A stretch of DNA of 64,000 nucleotides from Clostridium bovifaecis (GCA_009738435.1 CP046522.1:403249-467248); one strand, 5' to 3'. Positions 1 through 9,874 are shown, counted from the first letter of the stretch. The notes: generated by a model not told the origin, from the letters alone. Made by a program: numbers and translations.

Positions 1-554
1 AGATTGTTGAATTTATGAACGAAAAGAATGAAGCTAGAAAGACCGAAATGAAAAAAGTTGGAAATATGACTGAAGAAGAGAAGAAGGCTTACTTTGAAAA
101 TCAAAAAGCTGCTGAAAAAGTAGATGCGTTTAAGGAATTAGTAGGTGCAGGAATAATTAATCAAGAGCAGGCAGATAAAATAAAGGCAGTGATTCCTCAA
201 GGAAGAGAGAATAAAAAATGGATGAAGGGAAGGATAGATTTTAAAACAATTTTTGACACTCTGGTAAAGTCAGGAAAGATAACACAGGCACAAGAAGATA
301 AAATTATTGAATTCATGAATAAGAAAGAGGAAGCAAGAAAGACTGAAATGGAAAAGATTAAGAATATGACAGAAGAAGAGCGTAAAGCTTATTTCCAAGA
401 GAGTAAATCAAAAGAAAAAACTGATTTATTGAGTGAATTAGTAGCTGCAGGAATAATTAATCAAGAAGAAGCAGATATAGTAAAGGCGGCACTTCCTCAG
501 CATAAAGAACTAAGAGTAAAGCAACAAAAATCAGCAGTACCTTCACAAAAATAA
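1..554 (+). CDS. DUF2680-like tandem-repeat protein, 5' end outside the window
   Basis: The reading frame is open from the first base: the codons before the ATG at 15 read IVEF, matching IIEF at the same place in a second repeat further on, so that ATG is internal. The visible part holds one and a half copies of a highly charged helical unit of about 95 residues. Its recurring words are EFMNxKxEARKTEM, NMTEEExKAYF and AGIINQEQAD. The 'xLVxxGxITQxQxDKI' pattern resembles the DUF2680 repeats of secreted or spore-associated clostridial proteins of unknown function. There are no Cys and no membrane segments. Family assignment is by motif only; any signal peptide lies upstream, out of view. Confidence 0.6.
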   Translation, partial: IVEFMNEKNEARKTEMKKVGNMTEEEKKAYFENQKAAEKVDAFKELVGAGIINQEQADKIKAVIPQGRENKKWMKGRIDFKTIFDTLVKSGKITQAQEDKIIEFMNKKEEARKTEMEKIKNMTEEERKAYFQESKSKEKTDLLSELVAAGIINQEEADIVKAALPQHKELRVKQQKSAVPSQK

Positions 555-570
555 TATAACAAGGTTAATT

Positions 571-604
571 AAAAGACTTAAGAATTTTCTTGAGTCTTTT
601 AATT
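571..604 (+). terminator. Rho-independent terminator of the DUF2680-like gene
   Basis: An inverted repeat AAAAGACTTAAGAA / TTCTTGAGTCTTTT, with one G-T pair, is followed by T-rich sequence. It sits 17 bases after the stop codon. Confidence 0.8.
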
Positions 605-859
605 TTACGCTAAAGCCTAGATTAAACTTGTTGGGCAAATTAGGAAACTTCATATGTAAGAAATAATAACTATAAAATGGCAAAAGGATGAATGAATGTA
701 ACAAGACTGTGACAAATATGCTGTATAATTTTTGTATGCTGGAATTAAGTTTATAGACAAATGTGGCGAAAAGTATGTAAATAAAGGGAATATTGTTATA
801 TTCATAGTACTATTAGAGTAGATTAAGATTAAAGCCAGCTGCATTGGAGGAGATATACT
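605..859 (+). other. Intergenic region before the two-component operon
   Basis: I see no gene here. It is AT-rich and should hold the promoter of the response regulator operon, but no convincing -35/-10 pair stands out. A GGAGGAG ribosome site at 846-852 precedes the next gene. Confidence 0.5.
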
Positions 860-1537
860 TTGGCTGGAAAGAAAATATTAATTGTAGATGATGAAATGCT
901 TATTAGGAAACTGGTAAAGGACTTCTTAAAAAAGGAAGGATATGTAACCCTAGAGGCTGAGGATGGTAAACAGGCTTTAGATATGATTTTAGACAATGAA
1001 GATATCAGCCTTGTAATCTTAGATGTAATGCTTCCTGGATATGATGGGTGGACAGTATGCAGGGAAGTAAGAAAGACGTCTAAAGTTCCTATAATTATGC
1101 TTACAGCAAGAAGTGAGGAATTTGATGAACTTTATGGATTTGAAATAGGAGTAGATGAATATGTTACAAAGCCATTTAACCCCAATATTTTAGTGGCGAG
1201 AGTTAATGCAGTTTTAAGGAGAACCGAGGGAACTGGAGAAGCAGTAAAAGTTTTTGATGGTTTAGTGATTGATCAAGAGGCACGTACTGTATTGGTAGAA
1301 AAAAGTCAAATTGACTTAAGCCCTAAGGAATATGAAATGCTATTATATCTAGTTGAAAATAGTGGGAAGGCATTAAGTCGGGAGCAAATTTTGAACCAAG
1401 TATGGGGGTATGATTACTTCGGAGGCTTAAGGACTGTAGATACCCATATAAATCGGTTGAGGATTAAACTTACGGAAAAAGAAGAATATATTCAAACGGT
1501 AAGAGGATTTGGATATAAATTTGAGGGAAAGAAATGA
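860..1537 (+). CDS. OmpR/PhoB-family response regulator
   Basis: DNA-binding response regulator of 225 residues. The N-terminal receiver domain has the acidic pocket D10-D11, the phospho-acceptor D55 in LDVMLPGYDG, and the switch Thr and Lys in MLTAR and VTKPF. The C-terminal winged helix carries the typical LSPKEYEMLLYL and TVDTHINRLRIKL. The start is TTG at 860, eight bases after GGAGGAG; no ATG serves. The last four bases overlap the kinase gene, so the pair is translationally coupled. The signal is unknown. It probably controls genes elsewhere or the chemoreceptor just downstream. Confidence 0.93.
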   Translation: MAGKKILIVDDEMLIRKLVKDFLKKEGYVTLEAEDGKQALDMILDNEDISLVILDVMLPGYDGWTVCREVRKTSKVPIIMLTARSEEFDELYGFEIGVDEYVTKPFNPNILVARVNAVLRRTEGTGEAVKVFDGLVIDQEARTVLVEKSQIDLSPKEYEMLLYLVENSGKALSREQILNQVWGYDYFGGLRTVDTHINRLRIKLTEKEEYIQTVRGFGYKFEGKK

Positions 1538-3042
1538 GAAAATCTATAAGATATAAGCTATTTATATGGATTAATGGGCTTGTTGTGGCCTTTGTACTTT
1601 TATTTTGGTTATTAAATACGCAATTTCTAGAAAACTATTACATATCGGAGAAGAAGGATCTACTGATAAAAAGTACAAATACAATTAACGAAAATTATAA
1701 TGGAGAACCTAGTGACATAGCTTTGGCTTTAGAAAAATTAGAAAATGCTGCAGGAGCAAATATAGTAATTGTGGATAGTAAGGGACGACCTAAATACAGC
1801 ACTTTCCTAAGAAATATAGATGAAATTAGATTTGAAAAAAGAATTTCTCCTGGTGAAGCAGATAGGAAAAAAGTTCCTGACGGAAAAGAACTTATTAAAT
1901 CACTGGGTCTATATGATTTAAGTTTTGGGACGGATACTATTTTTGAAATTCAAAGTGATATTAAATCAAAAATGGACTTTTTAACTATGAGGTCAGTGTT
2001 AAATGAGGGAGATATAATCATTATAAGGACTCCTCTGCCAGCTATTACTGAAAATGTATCTATTGCTAATAGATTTATAATGTTTACTGGGGCAATTGCA
2101 CTAGTTATGGGAAGTGTATGGGCTTATGTATTTTCTAGTAGGTTTACAAAACCGGTTTTAGAACTGAATAAACTCACTCAAAACATGGCGAAGCTTGACT
2201 TTTCTCAGAGCAGCAGTATAGATAGCGAGGATGAGATAGGGGAACTAAGTAGGAATATAAACTTTCTATCAAGCAAGTTGGATAGCACCATAAGAAAGTT
2301 AAATGATAAAAATCAAAGATTGGTAGAAGATATAGAAAAAGAAAGAAAAATAGATGAAATGAGAAAGGAATTTGTATCTAATGTTTCTCATGAATTAAAA
2401 ACTCCAATTTCTTTAATACAAGGTTATGCTGAGGGGTTGCGAAGCAATGTAATGGAGGAAGATGAAGAAAGTAAGGAATTTTATTGTAATGTAATCATCA
2501 ATGAATCAAATAGAATGAATCGTTTAGTGAAGGAGCTTTTAAATTTATCGCAAATTGAATCTGGGTATTCTGAACTTGATAAAGAGGTGTTCAATCTTTC
2601 TTCTATGATTAATTCTGTGATTAATAATTATAGGGCTGTTTTTAAGGAAAGAGAGATAAAGTTGAGTGTTGAAGAAAGTGATAATATAGAGGTTTATGCT
2701 GATATAGTAAGAATTGAACAAGTAATCATAAATTATATAAATAATGCTTTAAACCACGTAGATAATAAAAAAATTATAACTCTTACTTTGAAGCCCACTG
2801 AAGATAAGGTAAGGATTTTTGTGTATAATTCTGGTAAGCCTCTTCCAGAAGAGGCTCTTGATAAAATATGGACTAGTTTTTATAAAGTAGATAAAGCAAG
2901 AACTAGAAGCTATGGCGGATCAGGATTAGGGCTTTCTATTGTAAGAGCTATTCAAGAACTTCATGAAAATGCTTATGGGGTTGAGAACAAAGCAGAAGGC
3001 GTTGTTTTTTGGTTTGATGTAGATAGGCATTTAGAGCAGTGA
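1534..3042 (+). CDS. Membrane sensor histidine kinase
   Basis: Partner kinase of the preceding regulator, 502 residues. A first membrane helix lies around residues 10-30, followed by an extracytoplasmic sensor of about 150 residues with no recognised fold. A second helix is near 180-200, then a HAMP linker (FTKPVLELNKLTQ). The HisKA domain has phospho-acceptor H286 in SHELKTP. The HATPase domain shows the N box (INNALNHV), a G1-like box (VYNSGKPLPEE) and the G2 box GGSGLGLSIV. Length and order are normal for a class I kinase. It overlaps the regulator by four bases (ATGA). Confidence 0.93.
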   Translation: MRKSIRYKLFIWINGLVVAFVLLFWLLNTQFLENYYISEKKDLLIKSTNTINENYNGEPSDIALALEKLENAAGANIVIVDSKGRPKYSTFLRNIDEIRFEKRISPGEADRKKVPDGKELIKSLGLYDLSFGTDTIFEIQSDIKSKMDFLTMRSVLNEGDIIIIRTPLPAITENVSIANRFIMFTGAIALVMGSVWAYVFSSRFTKPVLELNKLTQNMAKLDFSQSSSIDSEDEIGELSRNINFLSSKLDSTIRKLNDKNQRLVEDIEKERKIDEMRKEFVSNVSHELKTPISLIQGYAEGLRSNVMEEDEESKEFYCNVIINESNRMNRLVKELLNLSQIESGYSELDKEVFNLSSMINSVINNYRAVFKEREIKLSVEESDNIEVYADIVRIEQVIINYINNALNHVDNKKIITLTLKPTEDKVRIFVYNSGKPLPEEALDKIWTSFYKVDKARTRSYGGSGLGLSIVRAIQELHENAYGVENKAEGVVFWFDVDRHLEQ

Positions 3043-3080
3043 TTAGTTGAGGTTTATATTAATATTTAGGGGGGCAAAAA

Positions 3081-4820
3081 ATGAAATTTTTTAAAAATAT
3101 TAGGCTTGCACAAAAGGTTAGTTTACTCTCAGCGAGTTTCCTTGTTTTTCTTGCAGTAATAGGTTTCGCAGCAATAAGGCAAATAGATACTGTTAATTCA
3201 AAAATTATGGAGCTGAACGATTCGAGGCTAGCGCCAATAGTAGAGCTTGAATCTATAAAATCTGATATTGAATACATTCGTGCTCAAGTCAATTCCATTA
3301 TGGATGCAGAGGATGATTCATCAAAACGGACCATACAAGATAATATCCAAGCTCGTGTGGTTTCTTCAAATAGAAAGTTATCAGGGTATAAAGATAATGA
3401 TGAATATAAAAAGGTAATAGATAGTTATAATGATTTTTTAACTGCTAAAGATAACTTTATAAAAGCTAGGGGAGCTGGAACAGTACAAGAAGTGCCAAAT
3501 GGACAGCCAAGCAGTGATAGTCAAATTAGAAAGGGTGCTCCTACAGAGATAGCGAATATGGATACCACAAGAGAAGCTGTGATTTCGGCCTTAGATACTA
3601 TTATTAATAAGCACATTAGTGATGCAAAGCAGACTTATGAGGATAGCAAGACAGTTTATAAGAACACATTATACGCTCTTATATCATTGATTGTTGTATG
3701 TGCAGCTATAATAGTTTTACTATCTATAGTGATTATAAGATCAATTACTCTTCCTGTAAAAAGCGTTACTCAAAAATTAGAGGAAATATCTCAAAGCAAT
3801 GGGGACTTAACGCAGAGAATTGGATACGAAAGTAAGGATGAAATAGGAGAGCTTAGTAGAAATTTTGACTTATTTATGGACAAGCTTCAAATAATTATTA
3901 AAGAAGTATCTATTTCTGCAAAGACTATATTGTCTTCCGGCAAAGAACTGAACCAAGCTACTGGAGTTACTATCCAATCTTTAGAGCAAATATCAAGCAC
4001 TATTACTGAGATTGCAGCAGGTACCTCCGATGCAGCGGCTGTTGCTAAAGAAACTAATACAAGCCTTTCTGAGGCAGCAAGGTTTTCTAAGGCCACTTCA
4101 AATGCAAGTAAAAACACTGCAGATAATAGTAAAAAGGCTAAAGAAATTGCAGAAGAGGGGGCAGAGAAAATATCTGAAGTTGTTTCATCTATAACAGATA
4201 TAGCAGCATCATCAATGGAAGTTTCATCAATCATAAATGAACTAGATAACTCTTCTAAAAAGATAGGAGATATAATTGAAATCATAACAGGAATATCTGC
4301 TCAAACCAATTTACTTGCTTTGAATGCGGCTATAGAGGCTGCACGTGCAGGTGAAGCTGGGAGAGGATTTAGTGTGGTAGCAGATGAAATTAGAAAACTA
4401 GCAGACGAGAGCAACAGTGCAGCTCAGGAAATATCCAATTTAGTTAAGGAAAATCAGTTAAAATCAAACTCGGCTGTAAATTCAGTTAGTGAAGTAGAGA
4501 AGAAGGTCTCTGTAGGTGTAGCTAAGGCTTCAGAAGTAGGTAAAAGTATAGAAAATATTATTGAGAATATAAAGGACATTGTAAGTAAAATCGAAGAGAT
4601 TGACATAGCAAATGAAGAACAAGCTCGAAGTACTAAGGAGATAGAATCAGCTATGAGCAATATAGCCAGCACTTCGAGTGAAATTGCATCAGGTACTGAG
4701 AATATAAGCGCAAGCATTGAAGAACAACTTAGTACTATGACTGAAATTGAAAAAACCACGGGAAGATTATCAGAGATGGCAAAAAAATTAGATGAGATAA
4801 CTTCTGGATTCAGAGTTTAA
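3081..4820 (+). CDS. Methyl-accepting chemotaxis protein (four-helix-bundle sensor)
   Basis: Transmembrane chemoreceptor of 579 residues. An N-terminal membrane helix (about 10-30) is followed by a periplasmic-type four-helix sensor of about 160 residues. This contains an odd polar insert near residues 130-155 ([20 protein letters not shown]). A second membrane helix lies near 195-220, then HAMP ([15 protein letters not shown]). The long cytoplasmic coiled coil ends with the conserved hairpin [20 protein letters not shown]. It starts 38 bases after the kinase gene behind AGGGGGG and may be read through from that operon. The ligand cannot be told from sequence. Confidence 0.9.
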   Translation: MKFFKNIRLAQKVSLLSASFLVFLAVIGFAAIRQIDTVNSKIMELNDSRLAPIVELESIKSDIEYIRAQVNSIMDAEDDSSKRTIQDNIQARVVSSNRKLSGYKDNDEYKKVIDSYNDFLTAKDNFIKARGAGTVQEVPNGQPSSDSQIRKGAPTEIANMDTTREAVISALDTIINKHISDAKQTYEDSKTVYKNTLYALISLIVVCAAIIVLLSIVIIRSITLPVKSVTQKLEEISQSNGDLTQRIGYESKDEIGELSRNFDLFMDKLQIIIKEVSISAKTILSSGKELNQATGVTIQSLEQISSTITEIAAGTSDAAAVAKETNTSLSEAARFSKATSNASKNTADNSKKAKEIAEEGAEKISEVVSSITDIAASSMEVSSIINELDNSSKKIGDIIEIITGISAQTNLLALNAAIEAARAGEAGRGFSVVADEIRKLADESNSAAQEISNLVKENQLKSNSAVNSVSEVEKKVSVGVAKASEVGKSIENIIENIKDIVSKIEEIDIANEEQARSTKEIESAMSNIASTSSEIASGTENISASIEEQLSTMTEIEKTTGRLSEMAKKLDEITSGFRV

Positions 4821-4826
4821 TTAGAT

Positions 4827-4873
4827 AAGTAGGTAAAACACAGTATAACCTGAGTTTTGTCTACTTATTTTTA
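4827..4873 (+). terminator. Terminator after the chemoreceptor gene
   Basis: AAGTAGGTAAAAC pairs with GTTTTGTCTACTT across a loop of about 15 bases and is followed by ATTTTTA. Confidence 0.75.
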
Positions 4874-5281
4874 GTTAAAATATTAAATTAGCTTATGGAT
4901 ATTTATTCTATGGTGCAAAAGAACTCGTTCAGGAGCGCAAGAGCCAAAAATCGTTCGACAGTATGTGTCAAATTACATAATAGTCAAATAATTCAGTTAA
5001 ATAACTGCCAAAAATAGATAGCAAGTCTTAAAAAAAATACAGAAAAATAAAGGATATGTTTGATATTTATTAAACAAAATAGCACTAAAAGCATATATAT
5101 ACACAAATAGCAAAGATATTTTGAATAATAATACAAAAAAACTAATTAATATTCAGATGTATTGTTAAAAAAATAATAATATTAAAGTAAGTAGAAAGAA
5201 TGTATTATAATTACTTAAAGAACAATAAATTGAACTAATATAGATTAAAATTTAAATGATTGGTTGGGGAGAGTGAGTAAT
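4874..5281 (+). promoter_or_regulatory. Intergenic region upstream of the hydrogenase operon
   Basis: About 400 AT-rich bases without a gene. A TATAAT-like hexamer at 5206-5211 has only a weak partner (TTAAAG) 18 bases upstream. A single TTGTTAA at 5163-5169 looks like half of a Rex box, but no second half follows at the right distance. The operon promoter should be here; I cannot place it with confidence. Confidence 0.4.
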
Positions 5282-5776
5282 GTGAAAGAAAGCCAGTGTA
5301 ACTGCCAATGTGAAAATACTGATATAAGATTAGAAAAAGTTCAACAAATAGTTCAAGCTCATAAAGATATGAAGGGAGCTTTGATTCCGATACTTCACGA
5401 AGTGCAGAGCTTATATGGATATTTACCAGAGGATGCGCTTCATATAGTAGCTAAAGAATTAAAAATTGCTATGGCAGAGATATATGGGGTTGCTACTTTT
5501 TATTCTTTATTTACATTAGAGCCTAAAGGGGAACACACTATACGAGTATGCATGGGAACAGCTTGCTATGTAAAGGGAGCTCAAAGCATTGTAGATAAGC
5601 TGAATTCCATACTAGATATATCAGTGGGAGGGACAACGAAAGATGGTAAGTTTACATTAGAGGCTGCTAGGTGCCTTGGCAGCTGTGGACTAGCACCTGT
5701 TATGATGATTGATGATAGAGTTTACGGTAAAGTGACTCCAAATGAGGTTATAAAAATTTTAGAAGAGTATAAATAA
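5282..5776 (+). CDS. hndA: NuoE-type [2Fe-2S] subunit of NAD-linked [FeFe]-hydrogenase (HydC/HndA)
   Basis: Thioredoxin-fold iron-sulfur subunit that passes electrons between the flavin subunit and the hydrogenase. The four cluster ligands are visible as C-x4-C in CMGTACYVKG and C-x3-C in ARCLGSCGLAP. The upstream part has the family's helical region (HEVQSLYGYLPEDAL, ATFYSLF). I chose GTG at 5282, giving 164 residues: GGGGAGAG lies eight bases before it, whereas the alternative TTG at 5264 would start inside that ribosome site. An extra N-terminal CxCxC (CNCQC) is unusual and could be a metal site or just a tail. First gene of a four-gene operon. Confidence 0.9.
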   Translation: MKESQCNCQCENTDIRLEKVQQIVQAHKDMKGALIPILHEVQSLYGYLPEDALHIVAKELKIAMAEIYGVATFYSLFTLEPKGEHTIRVCMGTACYVKGAQSIVDKLNSILDISVGGTTKDGKFTLEAARCLGSCGLAPVMMIDDRVYGKVTPNEVIKILEEYK

Positions 5777-5791
5777 GGGGGTGTTTTATTT

Positions 5792-6199
5792 ATGAAGAGG
5801 ATGACTTTAGAAGAATTAGATAAGATAAAAGAAAGAAATCTACAGAAAGTAAATCAGGGAAATGATAGAGAAACTATTAGAATAACGGTAGGCATGGGGA
5901 CTTGTGGTATTGCAGCAGGAGCATTGCAAGTTTATGAGACTTTACAAGCTGAAATTGAAAAGCAGGGATTAAAGAATATCAATCTTGTAAAAACAGGTTG
6001 TGTAGGAGTATGCAGATTAGAACCGCTTATAGAAGTCATAAAACCTGGAGAAGAAAAGATAACATATGTAAAAGTAACGCCAAATAAGGCTAGAGCTATT
6101 GTCCAGCAGCATATTGTTGGGGGAAGAGCTATTGAGGAATTTACTATTCATCTTATTGAAAATAGAATTCTAAATGATTTTATTAGAATAGATGATTAA
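5792..6199 (+). CDS. hndB: Thioredoxin-like [2Fe-2S] ferredoxin subunit (HndB)
   Basis: Small 135-residue ferredoxin-like protein. The cluster ligands are the Cys of GMGTCGIAAGA and the two Cys of TGCVGVC, the pattern of thioredoxin-fold [2Fe-2S] proteins; only three ligand-like Cys are obvious, so the fourth is uncertain. It sits 15 bases after hndA and 14 before the NuoF-type gene. This is the position of HndB in NADP-reducing and bifurcating hydrogenases, where it is taken to relay electrons. The N-terminal 25 residues are charged and helical. Confidence 0.85.
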   Translation: MKRMTLEELDKIKERNLQKVNQGNDRETIRITVGMGTCGIAAGALQVYETLQAEIEKQGLKNINLVKTGCVGVCRLEPLIEVIKPGEEKITYVKVTPNKARAIVQQHIVGGRAIEEFTIHLIENRILNDFIRIDD

Positions 6200-6213
6200 T
6201 TGGGGGGAGAACA

Positions 6214-8007
6214 ATGGAGTTCTTTAATTATCAGGTCCTAATATGCAGTGGAGAAGGATGCAATTCTGGGGAAGCTAAGAAAATTCTAAATCTATTAAAA
6301 GTAGAACTTAAGCAGCATGGATTGGACAGGGATGTAGAAATAATAAAGACTGGATGTATTGGGCTTTGTAACCTAGGGCCGAGCATTATAGTGTATCCGG
6401 GTTCTATTGTGTATGCTAATGTAAAAGCAAGTGATATTCAAGAGCTTGTCGCTGAGCATTTTATTAAAGGAAAACCTTTACAGAGACTTGTGTATCAATT
6501 AAAGCCAGGAGATGGAAGAATTAGAGCACTAAATAATCTTGATATGTATAAAAAACAAGAAAGAATTGTACTTAGAAATTGCGGAATAATTAATCCAGAG
6601 GACGTAGAAGAGTATATAGCTAGAGATGGTTACAAGGCACTTGGGAAAGTGTTAACTGAGATGAAGCCAGAGGAAGTAATTGATGTAATCAAAGAATCTG
6701 GATTAAGAGGTAGAGGCGGCGGAGGCTTCCCAACAGGTACAAAGTGGGCATTTGCTTCTAAACAAAAGAATGATGAGAAGTATATAATCTGTAATGCAGA
6801 TGAAGGAGACCCAGGTGCATTTATGGATCGTTCTGTATTAGAAGGGGATCCGCATACCGTATTAGAAGCTATGGCAATAGGTGGATATGCCATAGGAGCT
6901 AACAAAGGTTTTATATATGTAAGAGCTGAATATCCTCTAGCTGTTGAAAGACTAAAAATAGCTATAGCTCAAGCTAAAGAATATGGAGTTTTAGGAGAAA
7001 GGGTTTTTGGTTCAGATTTTAATTTTGATATAGAAATAAGACTCGGGGCAGGAGCTTTTGTATGTGGGGAGGAGACTGCTTTAATTAAATCAATAGAAGG
7101 AAAAAGAGGAATGCCTGTAACTAAGCCGCCATTTCCAGCAGTAAGTGGGCTATGGGGCAAACCTACAGTAATAAACAATGTCGAAACCTTTGCTAATATA
7201 TGCCCGATAATTTTAAAAGGAGCAGAGTGGTTTAAGTCTATAGGTACAGAAAAAAGTTCAGGAACTAAGGTATTTGCCTTGGGAGGAAAAATAAGAAATA
7301 CAGGGCTAGTGGAAATAGCTATGGGAACACCATTAAGAGAAATAATTTTCGATATAGGCGGTGGAATACCTAATAACAAACAATTTAAAGCGGTACAAAC
7401 GGGAGGCCCATCAGGTGGATGTATTCCGGCTAGAGCACTGAACATACCAATAGAATATGATTCATTAATTGAGTTAGGATCTATGATGGGGTCTGGCGGA
7501 ATGATTGTAATGGATGAAGATAACTGTATGGTAGATATAGCAAGATTCTTTTTAGATTTTACTAAAGATGAGTCATGTGGTAAATGCACTTCCTGCAGGA
7601 TAGGTACTAAAAGAATGTTAGAGATATTGGAGAAGATAACCAGCGGCAAAGCCTCTATGAGTGATGTTGAAAGGTTGGAAAAGCTAGCAAGGCAGGTTAA
7701 GAATACTGCGTTATGTGGCTTAGGACAAACAGCGCCAAATCCTATCTTATCTACTTTAAGGTATTTTAAGGATGAATACATCGCTCATGTAGTTGATAAG
7801 AAGTGTCCAGCAAAAGCTTGTAAAACATTAGTCAAGTATAGGATTAAACCAGAGTTATGCAGGAAATGTGGATTATGCGCAAAAAACTGTGGTGTTAGTG
7901 CAATACATGGTAAGGCAGGAGTAGGATTTGATATTGATATAACAAAGTGTATAAGATGTGGAGTTTGCAAACAAGTATGTGCATTTAACGCCATAGTTAA
8001 AGAGTAA
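6214..8007 (+). CDS. hndC: NuoF-type flavin/NAD-binding subunit of the [FeFe]-hydrogenase (HydB/HndC)
   Basis: The 597-residue diaphorase subunit where NAD(P)H meets FMN and the cluster chain. Domains in order are: an N-terminal thioredoxin-like [2Fe-2S] domain (CSGEGCNSG, TGCIGLC); the NuoF core with the glycine-rich GRGGGGFPTGTKW and the FMN region CNADEGDPGAFMDR; the [4Fe-4S] site ESCGKCTSCRIGT plus TALCGLGQ; and a C-terminal two-cluster ferredoxin (CRKCGLCAKNC and CIRCGVCKQVC). This architecture is that of the bifurcating HydB subunit rather than plain complex I NuoF. It has a strong GGGGGGAG ribosome site. Confidence 0.94.
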   Translation: MEFFNYQVLICSGEGCNSGEAKKILNLLKVELKQHGLDRDVEIIKTGCIGLCNLGPSIIVYPGSIVYANVKASDIQELVAEHFIKGKPLQRLVYQLKPGDGRIRALNNLDMYKKQERIVLRNCGIINPEDVEEYIARDGYKALGKVLTEMKPEEVIDVIKESGLRGRGGGGFPTGTKWAFASKQKNDEKYIICNADEGDPGAFMDRSVLEGDPHTVLEAMAIGGYAIGANKGFIYVRAEYPLAVERLKIAIAQAKEYGVLGERVFGSDFNFDIEIRLGAGAFVCGEETALIKSIEGKRGMPVTKPPFPAVSGLWGKPTVINNVETFANICPIILKGAEWFKSIGTEKSSGTKVFALGGKIRNTGLVEIAMGTPLREIIFDIGGGIPNNKQFKAVQTGGPSGGCIPARALNIPIEYDSLIELGSMMGSGGMIVMDEDNCMVDIARFFLDFTKDESCGKCTSCRIGTKRMLEILEKITSGKASMSDVERLEKLARQVKNTALCGLGQTAPNPILSTLRYFKDEYIAHVVDKKCPAKACKTLVKYRIKPELCRKCGLCAKNCGVSAIHGKAGVGFDIDITKCIRCGVCKQVCAFNAIVKE

Positions 8008-8029
8008 TTTGGTTTAAGGGGTGAGGATA

Positions 8030-9766
8030 ATGGAAAAGGTTACCTTAGATATAGATGGTATAAAAGTAGAGGTTGATAAAGGAAGTACTGTTCTGGAAGC
8101 AGCAAGAACTACAGGAATTGAAATACCAACTTTATGTTTTTTAAAGGAGATAAATGAGGTTTCTAGCTGCAGGGTTTGCTTAGTAGAGGTCGGAAATAAG
8201 CTTTTGCCATCCTGCACAGTAGTAGTAGAGGAAGGGATGATAATCAGGACAAACACTCCAAAGGTAAGAGAAGCCAGAAAAAGTGTTGTTCAGTTGCTTT
8301 TGTCAAATCATAAAAGAGAATGTACGACTTGTCTTAGAAATGGAAAGTGTGAACTTGAAAAGCTATCAAAGGAATTAGGCTTAACAAATATAGAGTATGA
8401 AGGGGAAAAAAGTTATTGTGATTTAGATTTATCTTCAACCTCCCTTGTACGAGATCCAGAAAAATGTATACTTTGTGAAAGGTGCATAAGCATATGTAAT
8501 AATATTCAAACGGTAGGGGCTATAAATTTCTCAGGGAGAGGATTTATAACAAAAGTGGCACCAGCTTATGATAGACCTATTGCAGATACAACTTGCATAA
8601 ATTGTGGACAATGTGTAGCTTCTTGTCCTACAGGTGCATTAATAGAAAAAGAAAATATAGAGGATGTTTGGCGTGAATTAGATAATCCAGACAAGTACGT
8701 GGTGGTTCAATCGGCTCCAGCAATAAGGGTTGCTTTAGGTGAAGAATTTGGGCTTCCTATAGGAACTAGGGTTACAGGGAAAATGGTCGCAGCTTTAAGA
8801 AGATTAGGATTTGATAGAGTTTTTGATACTAATTTTGCAGCAGACCTTACAATAATGGAAGAAGGAACAGAATTTATAAAGAGATTAGAGAGTGGGGAAA
8901 ATCTTCCTCTTATGACTTCTTGCTGTCCGGGCTGGGTAAAATTTGTAGAGCATCATTTTCATGATATGCTAGACAATTTATCAACTTGTAAATCGCCTCA
9001 TGAAATGGAAGGTGCATTGATAAAGAGTTATTTTGCTGAAAAGGAAGGTATTGATCCATCAAAAATAGTAGTAGTTTCAATTATGCCTTGCATAGCTAAA
9101 AAATTTGAAGAACAAAGGGAAGAATTATCTAATAATGGAATGGCGGATGTAGATTATGTCCTTTCTACTAGAGAGCTAGCAAAAATGATAAAACAATCAT
9201 CTATTGATTTTGCAAATATTAAAGATGAAGAATTCGATAGCCCACTTGGAATGGGTTCCGGTGCAGCTGTAATCTTTGGAGCTACAGGAGGAGTGGCAGA
9301 GGCTGCTTTAAGAACAGTCTTTGAAATAGTTTCTGGAGAGAAACTTGATGATATAGAATTTAATATGGTTCGCGGAATAGAAGGAGTGAAAGAGGCAGAA
9401 GTTAATCTTCCAAATGGAAAGAGTATAAGCACAGCAGTTATAAATGGTCTTGGAAATGCAAGAGAAGTGCTGGAACAAGTTAGGCGTGGAGAAAAGCATT
9501 ACGATTTTATTGAAGTGATGGCATGTGAAGGTGGATGTGTAACTGGAGGAGGTCAACCAATAGTAAGCAGTAAAATAAGAGAAAAGATTAATATAAAAGC
9601 AGAAAGAGCAAGAGCAATATATGAAGAAGATAGAAATCTTTCAATTAGAAAATCACATGAAAATCCATGCATAAATCAGTTATATAAGGAGTTTCTTGGA
9701 GAGGCAAATGGACATAAAGCCCATGAATTGCTTCATACACAATATATAAAAAGAAGTATGTTTTAA
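8030..9766 (+). CDS. hndD: [FeFe]-hydrogenase catalytic subunit (HydA/HndD)
   Basis: Reversibly makes H2; together with hndABC it would couple ferredoxin and NAD(H). Starting at ATG 8030 (AAGGGGTGAGG upstream; a GTG nine bases earlier abuts the ribosome site) it is 578 residues. It carries an N-terminal [2Fe-2S] domain (CRVCLVEVG), a His-Cys3 cluster motif (HKRECTTCLRNGKCELE) and two [4Fe-4S] clusters (CILCERCISIC, CINCGQCVASCPTG). The H-cluster signatures are TSCCPGW (C298), MPCIAKK (C354) and MACEGGCVTGGGQ (C499, C503). All H-cluster cysteines are present, so it should be active. Maturases HydEFG are not in the window. Confidence 0.96.
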   Translation: MEKVTLDIDGIKVEVDKGSTVLEAARTTGIEIPTLCFLKEINEVSSCRVCLVEVGNKLLPSCTVVVEEGMIIRTNTPKVREARKSVVQLLLSNHKRECTTCLRNGKCELEKLSKELGLTNIEYEGEKSYCDLDLSSTSLVRDPEKCILCERCISICNNIQTVGAINFSGRGFITKVAPAYDRPIADTTCINCGQCVASCPTGALIEKENIEDVWRELDNPDKYVVVQSAPAIRVALGEEFGLPIGTRVTGKMVAALRRLGFDRVFDTNFAADLTIMEEGTEFIKRLESGENLPLMTSCCPGWVKFVEHHFHDMLDNLSTCKSPHEMEGALIKSYFAEKEGIDPSKIVVVSIMPCIAKKFEEQREELSNNGMADVDYVLSTRELAKMIKQSSIDFANIKDEEFDSPLGMGSGAAVIFGATGGVAEAALRTVFEIVSGEKLDDIEFNMVRGIEGVKEAEVNLPNGKSISTAVINGLGNAREVLEQVRRGEKHYDFIEVMACEGGCVTGGGQPIVSSKIREKINIKAERARAIYEEDRNLSIRKSHENPCINQLYKEFLGEANGHKAHELLHTQYIKRSMF

Positions 9767-9772
9767 GGATAA

Positions 9773-9822
9773 AAAGGAGTTAGGATACAGCGCTTAAAAG
9801 GTGTGTCTTGACTCCTTTATTT
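9773..9822 (+). terminator. Terminator of the hydrogenase operon
   Basis: AAAGGAGT pairs with ACTCCTTT; the stem can extend imperfectly inward. A short T-rich stretch (TTTATTTAG) follows. It starts 7 bases after hndD. Confidence 0.65.
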
Positions 9823-9874
9823 AGTATAATATCAATCTAGAAGAGCATTATATAATATAAAATATAAAAAGTTA

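Noticed and set aside
3887..4285. Minus-strand ORF inside the chemoreceptor gene
   Set aside because: Shadow of the repetitive coiled-coil coding sequence.
5163..5180. Rex operator before the hydrogenase operon
   Set aside because: Only one half (TTGTTAA) is present; the matching TTAACAA is missing.
6969..7781. Long minus-strand ORF inside the NuoF-type gene
   Set aside because: Shadow of a well-conserved plus-strand gene; low-complexity translation and no ribosome site.
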